Shown here piece by piece: positions 15,544 to 25,100 of a stretch of DNA of 27,771 bases. The notes beneath the pieces were generated by a model that saw only the letters and a program-made list of their open reading frames with translations, was not told the origin of the DNA and ran no database searches. Each line of letters starts with the position of its first letter. Within the stretch, counting starts at the first letter, position 1. This stretch comes from a virus. The position numbers were made by a program, and so were the translations under genes. The stretch covers positions 1 to 27,771 of the IMG/VR virus record IMGVR_UViG_3300042545_001303, one strand, 5' to 3'.

Positions 15544-15561
15544 CTCTATAGACGAGATAAC

Positions 15562-18500
15562 ATGGCTAAGACTGCACGACAAACCGCGATATTTGGAGTA
15601 GAAGATTGGAAGCGTCTGTACCAAACTTACAGAGAAGCTGACTTCCAAAGCTACGATTTTGAAACTCTACGCAAGAGTTTTGTAGACTATCTGCGTTTAT
15701 ACTATCCAGAAACCTTTAACGACTACATCGAATCCAGTGAATTTATTGCCTTGCTGGATGTCATGGCATTTATGGGACAAGCCCTGGCATTTCGAAATGA
15801 TTTAAATGCCAGAGAAAACTTCTTAGACACAGCAGAACGACGCGACAGTGTGGTCCGACTGGCCAACTTAGTCAGCTATACTCCAAAACGTAATCAAGCA
15901 GCCCAGGGCTACATGAAGGTGTTTGCTGTACAAACCACAGAAAGCATTACAGATTTCAACGGTGTAAACTTATCCAATGTGCTGGTAAACTGGAATGACC
16001 CTACAAACCCCAACTGGTTAGAACAGTTTACTTACATAGTAAATGCCAGCTTAGTTGATAGCCAAAAATTTGGACGCCCCGGAAACAATGCTGTATTGCA
16101 AGGTATTAGAACTGACGAATACACTATCAATCTAATTCCAGGTTATCTTCCTGTTGTACCTTATTCGGCTGTGGTAGACAATATCAACATGCCATTTGAA
16201 ATAGTCAGTGGTACCAGCAAGGGCAAAGATTATGTGTACGAGGTAGCACCTGCCCCCAGCGGTGCCTTTAATGTGCTGTATCGCAACGACCAGCTGGGAT
16301 TTGGATCTGGCAACACTGGATTTTTCTTCTTGTTCAAACAAGGCACACTGCAAAATCAAGATTTCAACTTGGCTGAAGCAATTCCAAACCGGGCTGTCAA
16401 CATCAACATTGACGGAGTCAACAACGAAGACTATTGGTTGTATGAACTCACAGATGTAGGCACTGTGGCCAGCGAGTGGCAATATGCCGAAAGCATTTAT
16501 GCTGCTGCTGTTGAACAGTTGGCACCAGATCAAAGAAAGATTTATTCGATAACCAGCAGAGCAAACGATCAAATCACGCTGACATTTGGTGACGGTGTAT
16601 TTGCCGAAACACCAGTGGGCTTTTTCCGCACTTATGTACGTGCCAGTAACGGATTACCTTACATTATTAATCCAGAAGAAATGCAATCAGTGCAGATACC
16701 TATCAGCTATATCAGCAGATTTGGTCGTTTGGAAACCATTACATTCATTTGTGGAATCACTAATCCTGTGTCAAATGCACAGCCGCGTGAAACTCTGGAA
16801 GAAATAAAACAACGTGCCCCAGCACGTTATTACACACAGAATAGAATGGTCAACGGCGAAGATTATAATCTTTTTCCGTTCACCCGTTATAATAGCATCA
16901 TTAAGAGTAAAAGTGTAGTACGTGCCAGTGTTGGTACCAGTCGTTATATTGACCTCAATGATCCCACTGGAAAATATAGTTCTACTAATATTTTTGGATC
17001 AGATGGTTTCTTATACAAAGAAAATGTTCTACCAACATTTGACTTTGACTGGGTCAGCCGTAACGATATTGTAGATATTCTTGTAAATTCTGTCGAGCCA
17101 CTGTTGGGATCTCGCGGCATGACACAATTTTATTATGCTAATTTTCCAAGACCAAACTTGTTGATTATAAACTTGGCTTGGAATCAGAGTACAACAGTAG
17201 TTAACGAAACTTCAGGATATTTTTACAATTACATCAGTGGCGGCACACAGTCCATTGGAACTTATGCCAGCAACAACGCCAAATACATTACTCAAGGGGC
17301 TTTGATAAAATTTATCCCGCCTGCTGGCTATTTCTTCGATGCAAACAATCGTTTAGTTGCAGGCACACCAGTACGTGCTGATGAAAAATTAGAAATTTGG
17401 GCGACTGTGGCTGCTGTTGTGTTGGACGGAACTAATTCTGGTCTTGGTAATCTGTCTGACGGCACTGGTCCTGTTGTATTGAATACATTTGTGCCTACAG
17501 GTGCATTAGCTCAACAAGTTATACCCAAGTTTGTGGACGATTTACCCACTGCATTAGAACAATCTATACTGCAACAAGTTGAGCTTGTGAGAAATTTTGG
17601 ACTTGGATATAATAATCTTACCAGTACCTGGTATTTGATAACCAGCACAAACCTGGCACAAGACGCTGCCTTTAGTTTGGAGTATGCAGAAAACACACAA
17701 GGTCTTAATCTTGATGCCAGCTGGTTAATACAATTTCATGTCATCGGCTCCACTGGTGCATACACTGTGACTTCTCGAGCATTAGATTATGTTTTTGCCA
17801 GTGTGATACAAACAAGATTTTTCTTTGACGGAAACGAAAAAGTATACGACAGTCGTACTGGCCGGGTCATCAATGATTTTGTTAATGTGTTAAAAACCAA
17901 TGCCAGACCCGATTCAAACACGCCATTGCCAGGAGATATTGTTGCAGATATTATTGCACAACCAGTGCAAAGCGACGGTTATGTCAACGACTTTCAAGTA
18001 GTTGTCAGTTATCGCGACAGTGACTCAGATGGGGTAGCAGATAATCCTGATTTCTTTGATGAAATTGTTGCACCCACGGTGAACCCCAACACAAAGTATG
18101 TGTTCTTGCAATTGACCACTGATTTTGATGATACTGAAAATTATCTCCCAGTTGAATCAGGTATAGTTAATCTTACCTACGCCACCGAAGATGCTATTGA
18201 ATTGGTCAAAAGTGAATATGCCAATGGCCAAGTTTTTTATGCTTATCAGGAAGATGCTTTCTTTGAATTACAAGTGGCTTTGATAAATGGTGTAATTCAA
18301 CGAACACTAATCCCACGTACTGATTTTATTAGTCGTGTAGGTCGACAAGATCTATATTTCCAATATAGACACAATAGCTCTATCACCAACTTGATTGATC
18401 CTGGTGTAACCAACATTATTGACACGTATGTGGTCAACCAAGAGTATTATACAGCATATCAAAATTATGTCAAAGACACAACTGGCACAGTGAGAGAACC

Positions 18501-19107
18501 GTCGCCGCCTACTATAGATCAACTCAACACTGCATACGCAGCACTTAATGATTATAAAATGATATCAGACAACCTGGTACTCAACAGTGTGATCTTTAAA
18601 CCCTTGTTTGGAGCCAAGGCAGCACCAGAACTACGTGCCACAATCAAAGTTGTACAGGCTCAAAATACCACTGCCAGTGTAAGCGAAATTAAAAGTCAGG
18701 TAATTCAATACATCAATAATTATTTTACAATTGATAAATGGGATTTTGGAGATAACTTTTTCTTTTCAGAACTGTCAGCATACCTGCATCAAAACTTAGG
18801 ATCAATCATAAGTTCAGTGGTATTAGTTCCGTTAAATCCTCTTAAATCATTCGGAGACCTGTACGAAATTAGATCTGCTGCTAATGAAATCTTTGTCAGT
18901 GCTGCCACTGTGGCAGACGTAGAAGTAATTACAGCATTGACACAAAGCAATATTCGTAGTCAAACGTCTGTGTCAGGATTATATCCAAATAGTATTAGTC
19001 AAGGCACCAGTGGACAGAGAACTGTGATCACAAACACTCAGTCCAGTTCCAGCAGTAGCGGCGGAGGTGGTGGATATTCACCCAGTAGTAATGGAGGAGG
19101 ATACTGA
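15562..19107 (+). CDS. 6: Baseplate wedge protein gp6, enlarged
   Basis: gp6 forms the ring of wedge dimers that links the baseplate and drives its change of shape on infection. The N-terminal part is clear: VEDWKRLYQTYREADFQ, then SFVDYLRLYYPETFNDYIES and the helix LLDVMAFMGQALAFRNDLNA (about 50-93), RENFLDTAERRDSV and LANLVSYTPKRNQ, all typical of gp6/J-like proteins. Later RAPARYYTQNRMVNGEDYN marks the second gp6 domain. At 1181 residues it is far longer than T4 gp6 (660), with beta-rich sequence added in the second half. The last 30 residues are a Ser/Gly/Tyr tail. Its stop TGA overlaps the next ATG by one base, and the Gly codons of the tail supply the ribosome site of the next gene. Confidence 0.93.
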   Translation: MAKTARQTAIFGVEDWKRLYQTYREADFQSYDFETLRKSFVDYLRLYYPETFNDYIESSEFIALLDVMAFMGQALAFRNDLNARENFLDTAERRDSVVRLANLVSYTPKRNQAAQGYMKVFAVQTTESITDFNGVNLSNVLVNWNDPTNPNWLEQFTYIVNASLVDSQKFGRPGNNAVLQGIRTDEYTINLIPGYLPVVPYSAVVDNINMPFEIVSGTSKGKDYVYEVAPAPSGAFNVLYRNDQLGFGSGNTGFFFLFKQGTLQNQDFNLAEAIPNRAVNINIDGVNNEDYWLYELTDVGTVASEWQYAESIYAAAVEQLAPDQRKIYSITSRANDQITLTFGDGVFAETPVGFFRTYVRASNGLPYIINPEEMQSVQIPISYISRFGRLETITFICGITNPVSNAQPRETLEEIKQRAPARYYTQNRMVNGEDYNLFPFTRYNSIIKSKSVVRASVGTSRYIDLNDPTGKYSSTNIFGSDGFLYKENVLPTFDFDWVSRNDIVDILVNSVEPLLGSRGMTQFYYANFPRPNLLIINLAWNQSTTVVNETSGYFYNYISGGTQSIGTYASNNAKYITQGALIKFIPPAGYFFDANNRLVAGTPVRADEKLEIWATVAAVVLDGTNSGLGNLSDGTGPVVLNTFVPTGALAQQVIPKFVDDLPTALEQSILQQVELVRNFGLGYNNLTSTWYLITSTNLAQDAAFSLEYAENTQGLNLDASWLIQFHVIGSTGAYTVTSRALDYVFASVIQTRFFFDGNEKVYDSRTGRVINDFVNVLKTNARPDSNTPLPGDIVADIIAQPVQSDGYVNDFQVVVSYRDSDSDGVADNPDFFDEIVAPTVNPNTKYVFLQLTTDFDDTENYLPVESGIVNLTYATEDAIELVKSEYANGQVFYAYQEDAFFELQVALINGVIQRTLIPRTDFISRVGRQDLYFQYRHNSSITNLIDPGVTNIIDTYVVNQEYYTAYQNYVKDTTGTVREPSPPTIDQLNTAYAALNDYKMISDNLVLNSVIFKPLFGAKAAPELRATIKVVQAQNTTASVSEIKSQVIQYINNYFTIDKWDFGDNFFFSELSAYLHQNLGSIISSVVLVPLNPLKSFGDLYEIRSAANEIFVSAATVADVEVITALTQSNIRSQTSVSGLYPNSISQGTSGQRTVITNTQSSSSSSGGGGGYSPSSNGGGY
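19093..19100 (+). promoter_or_regulatory. Strong ribosome site for the giant gene
   Basis: GGAGGAGG lies six bases before the ATG at 19107 and is made by the last glycine codons of gp6. It fixes the start of the giant protein. Confidence 0.8.
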
Positions 19108-22100
19108 TGGCCACACGCCGCACGGTAGATTTGTTACCAGAAATATTTCGCACTGACACTAACAAGAAATTTTTAAGTGCAACACTGGATCAGCTGACCC
19201 AGGAACCAAATTTTAAACGTACCCAAGGTTATGCTGGCCGTAGAGTTGGCCCTGGAGTTAATCCAGCTGATTCTTATATAACAGAACCGTCTGCTGTACG
19301 ATCTGATTATCAACTGGAACCTGGTGTAGTATTTTTAAAACCAGAAACTAATACCGCAATAGACGCCATCACTTATCCTGGCATCATTGATGCTTTGTCA
19401 TTGCAAGGTGCTGAAATTGCACGTCAAGATGTACCATTCGCAAGCGAATACTATTCGTGGGATCCATTCTGCGACTTAGATAAGTTTACAAACTACAGTC
19501 AATATTATTGGTTGCCAGGTGGTCCAGATTCGGTTGATGTAGCAGGAACTGATATACCCTTAACAGACTCTTGGTCAATAACTCGTGTCGCTAATGCCTA
19601 TGAGTTCAGCGATATAGCTGAAAATAATCCAATCCTTACATTAGTACGCGGTGGTAATTATGAATTCACAGTAAATCAACCTGGGTTCAATTTCTGGATA
19701 CAGGCAGCACCAGGTGTTGCTGGAACAATGCCAGCAACACCAAATATCAGCAGCAGAGATGTGTTAGGCGTTGTTAACAACGGCGAAGATCAAGGCACTG
19801 TAACTTTTAACGTGCCATTAAAAAACGCACAAGATTTTTATTATACTTTAAGCAGTGTAGGCTCAGCGGATTTGATCACTGACCTAAAGTTCAATCAAAT
19901 AAACAATGTATATGTAAGTGAATTTCTTTCGCAATACCCAGAAGGCATCGACGGTATCACCAACCTCAATGGCCGTACTGTTGTTTTCACTAATACCATT
20001 GCCAACGCTCAAGACGGCGGCTGGCAAATAACCACACAATTTGATCCTCTGCTAAGAAACGATGATAACAATGGATTATTAGGCAGTTTTGATACTACCA
20101 CTTTTGATCAAACCACTGACATAGATACTCAAGCACAACGTTACAGTATCTGGCAAATACAATACATTAATGATCAAGCTGGCAATCCTTTTATGCGGTT
20201 AAGCAGCATAACACCGGTGCCAAATTTAAGTAAATTCAATATTAGATTTGGTACACAATATGCCAGCACACAATGGTACAAAAATGCCAGTGGTTATTTT
20301 GAACAGATACCTTTATTAACAGCAATATTAGATACTGTATGGTATCAGGACAGCGTGAACCCTTCAATATTTGGGCAAATTAAATTAGTAGACCCGGGCG
20401 AAGATGTAGTTGTTGACATCAACGATATAATAGGTGCAAAAAATTATACCAGTCCAAATGGAGTTGTATTCACCAATGGACTCAAAGTGCAATTTCGCGG
20501 TACCGTGAGACCTGCACAGTTTCAAAATTTAGAATATTATGTAGAGGGAGTGGGAACAGGGCCTGGTATTGACACAAGAGTAGGATTTGTCGACGGTGAG
20601 GCCTACTTTGGTGCCTTTCATGTGCACCAAGGTCAAAAGATGACAGGCAGCATGCATACCAGTAATTTCCATCAATACATCTATGATACCATTGAAGAAA
20701 GTTTATTAAACACCGGAGCAGGTGGCCCCACTGGTGCAGCCTTACCTATTACCAGCACAATTGGTGCCACAGTTGGCAATGGCATCAAACTATTACCTGT
20801 TAGTGATTTTGTAACACCCGAGACTTATACTCGCAGCACAACCATACCGTACGACAGCACCAGCTACGATTCGACACCGTTTGATAGCAGCTTGAACGCA
20901 CCTGAGATTCAAGATTATCTAACCATTAATCGTGCCAGTCACGATAGAAATGCATGGACACGCAGTAATCGCTGGTTCCACATTGATGTAATTAGAGCCA
21001 CTGCAACTTATAACAATCAAGTTCTTTTCCTGGACAACAGTTTACGTGCCAAGCGTCCCGTCATTGAATTCCGTGCCAACCTTGATCTTTACAACTTTGG
21101 TACACAAGGCAAAAACGCAGTTAACATAATTGACTTTGCAACCACCGATGCCTTGAGTAACATCAACGGACAGTTGGGTTACAGCACAGACGGATATACA
21201 TTTATAAATGGCAGCAGAGTTATATTTGCAGCTGACTTAGATCCAGATGTACGCAACCGAATTTATGAAGTACAATTCATTGATCCCGATAACTCTGGAA
21301 CGTTGATAATTGACCTTATTCCTGCTGCTGATTCGTTAGTGTTAACTAATCAGACTACGGTAGTGCTAAGTGGAATAACACAGCAAGGAAAAAGCTATTG
21401 GTATTCAGGCCAAAGCTGGATACTGTCTCAACAAAAAACACAAGTTAATCAACCACCGCTATTTGATGTGTTTGACAGTAATGGCATAAGTTTCTCCAAT
21501 AGTGCTACCTACCCCAGCACAACATTTAGTGGCAGCAAGTTGTTTGGGTATGCATTGGGAACTACTCAAATTACTGATTCAGTCTTGGGATTCTCTCTGA
21601 GATTCCTAAATATCAATAACGTAGGCGATATAGTTTTTGAAAATTATCTTTACACAGACACATTTATCTATGTAAAAGACAGTGTCAGTTTTGAACAAGC
21701 TATCAGTACAGGATTTGTTCGCCAGTATATCGACCGTGTAACTTTTAGTAATCTCATTGGATGGCAACCAGCTGCTGCCGAAAGTCGCAGTAGACAATTG
21801 TTTAGTTTTGTTTACGATCAAGCACCTTTACAGTTAGATATACCAGTAGACACTGACACAGTGTTTCCTCCCTTGCAATTGTTTGTTGAAGGTCAGTTTG
21901 TTGATCCCACTACCTATGTGTACGAAATAGTAGACAATGCCACAATAATCACCATTCTTGAATCCGCAACAGATCCAGTACTGCCAGGCACAATTATTGA
22001 AGTGCAAGCTCTAAGTTCAGTGGCCAGTACCATTGGTTTTTATCAAGTTCCTTTGAATTTAGAAAATAACTCCTTGAACGAAAACAGCAATGTGTTTACA

Positions 22101-25100
22101 CTGGGTACAATACGCACTCATTACGAAACTATAGGTCAGAATCTCAGAACAATACAAGGTCCAGTAGTAGGTGCCAATAATACCAGAGACTTGGGCAATA
22201 TCATACGCTACGGCGACTTGATAGTTCAAAACTCAGCACCAATATCACTGACAGGTGTATTTTTAAGAGAAAAGCAGTTTGAATTGTTTTCTGCTATTGA
22301 GTTCAACAGTAGAGAATATGACAAATACAAGGCTCAACTGTTGGATCTCACTGCCAACGGTGATTTTGAAAACAACACACCTACTGAAATATTAGACGCA
22401 GTACTTCAAGAACTAAGTTTAGGACGTAGCAATATCAATCCATTTTATTGGTCTGATATGTTGCCGGCCGGAGAAACTTATACAGAGAATACCTACACAT
22501 ATTCAGTAATCAGCACACCTACGTTTGACACTTTACAAACATACAATTTTACTGCGTCAAATTATTTAGGATTGTTGGTATACCTAAATGGCAATCTGTT
22601 GACCATCAATTATGATTATACAGTAGCAGTTGACACACCCACTTTGACTATTACAGTGCCGTTAGCAGTGGGCGATGTTATAAAAATTAGAGAATATCCT
22701 ACCACCTACGGTAGCTATGTACCAAACACTCCCACTAAGTTAGGCCTTTATCCTACATACAAGCCTGAGATATATGTAGATGACACTTATATAACTCCAC
22801 GTACTGTGATACGAGGTCACGATGGTTCAATTACCCTGGCATTCAGCGATTATAGAGATCAGGTATTGTTGGAATTTGAAAAACGTATTTTTGATAATCT
22901 CAAAATAAAATCTGTTATCCCTTTATCAGCAGCTGAAGTTGTACCGGGACAGTTTAGAACTACCGAATATAATCTTAGTCAAATAAACAATATACTCAGC
23001 GAAGATTTCCTAACATGGGTAGGTTGGAACAAGTTGGACTACACAGAACAAAATTATTTGTCTGCTGATCCCTTTACATACAATTACAGTCAAAGTGCTG
23101 ATAAACTCACACGACAACCTGTGCCTGCAGGTGCCTGGAGAGGACTTTACAATTACTTTTACGACACTTACACACCAGACACCACACCTTGGGAGATGTT
23201 AGGACTAAGTCAAAAACCCACCTGGTGGGAAGATGAATATGGTCCAGCACCTTACACTTCTGGTAACACAGTGTTGTGGGATGATTTAGCAGCAGGTATT
23301 ATTAGAGATCCAGCGGGCACAAGAGTCGATCCACTTTATGTTCGCCCTGAATTATTACAGGTGTTACCGGTTGGCTCAGAAGGAGAATTGCTGAACCCGA
23401 TAGAATCAGTGATAGGCAATTATGATGTCACCAGCTTCAGACGCAGCTGGACTTTTGGCGATGATGGCCCTGTAGAAAATGCCTGGAGAACCAGCAGTGC
23501 CTGGCCATTTGCAGTTATGCGATTATTGGCTCTTACAAAACCAGCAAAGTTCTTTAGTTTGTTCTCTGACAGAGATCGTTATGTATATGACGATACCCTT
23601 GAACAGTTCTTATGGGACGATCGTTATCGCCTTGATGCTACTAAACTGACTCCCTTGTACGGAAATGGTGTCAGCAAGGCCAGTTATCTTGATTGGATAA
23701 TCGACTACAATAGACAACTGGGTATCAACAGCACTGATAATTTGACAGTGACACTCAACAACATCGATGTGAGACTGTGCTGGAGAGTGGCTGGCTTTAC
23801 TGACAAGAATTATTTAAAGATATACACCGAAAGATCTACACCAGGCAGCACAAATGCTGGATTGATTTTGCCAGACGAAAGTTATCAACTGTTGCTGTAC
23901 AAGAATCAGCCATTTGAACAAGTCACCTACAGTTCAGTTATTGTACAAAAAGTTGACACTGGATGGGCAGTTCTGGGTTACAGCACACAGCAGCCATTCT
24001 TTAATATCTTGGTATCGCGTGTAGCGGGCCAAAGTACAGTAATTTCAGTTGCCGGAAATGAAGTTCGGGTAGCGGTAGAACATACTGATAATGTGGTACA
24101 GATACCGTATGGATATGTGTTTACTAATTTGGCCAGTGTGTGTGACTTCCTGGCCAGTTACGGTGCTTTACTTGAACGTCAAGGTTTAATATTTGAAACA
24201 AGAGAAAACGGATATATCTTAGACTGGTATCAGATGTGTCAAGAATTCCTGTACTGGAGCCAGCAAGGATGGGGCGTAGGATCAATAATAAATCTTAACC
24301 CAGCTGCTGTACGTATATCTGTTACCCGGCCACAGGCTGTGGTGGATAGTATTCTCACATATTCCCCCAACGACATAATACTAAATCAAAATCGTCAGCC
24401 ATTGCCGTTGTCAGATTTGGTTATTGATCGCATTGACAACTTGTTCCGTGTCACAAGTCTGAGCAACAATACAATAAATTATTTAAATCTGAGATTTACT
24501 GCGTACGAACACATGGTGGTCTTGGATAACCGTAGTATTTTTGCAGATCTTATCTATGATAGAATAACAGGTTCGCGACAGAGTAGAGTGTTAATCTCGG
24601 GATGGATAACTAACGACTGGACCGGCTTAGTTAACGCACCTGGCTTTGTGTTGAACCAAGACAATATCATTGAATGGTCACCAACTCGCAAATATTCCAA
24701 AGGCGACATTGTGTTGTTTAAAAACGAGTATTGGTCAGCCAGCACAATTATTCAACCAAGTCAAAACTTCAATTATAATCTTTGGATCAAGAGTGATTAT
24801 AATCAGATACAAAAAGGTCTATTGCCTAATGCTGCCAATGCCAGCGACCAATTATCGCAAGCCTACAGCGTATATGATGCCAATCTTGAACAAGAATTTG
24901 ATTTATTCAGTTATGGACTAATTGGATTCCGACCACGACAGTACATGGAGGCATTGAATCTTGATGATGTAAGTCAAGTCAATCTTTACCAACAATTCCT
25001 TGGAACCAAAGGAACAATACGCAGTGCAGAACTGTTTAGTCTGGCCAACTTAGGCAAAGAAACTGCCACATACGACATCAATGAATATTGGGCAGTGCTG

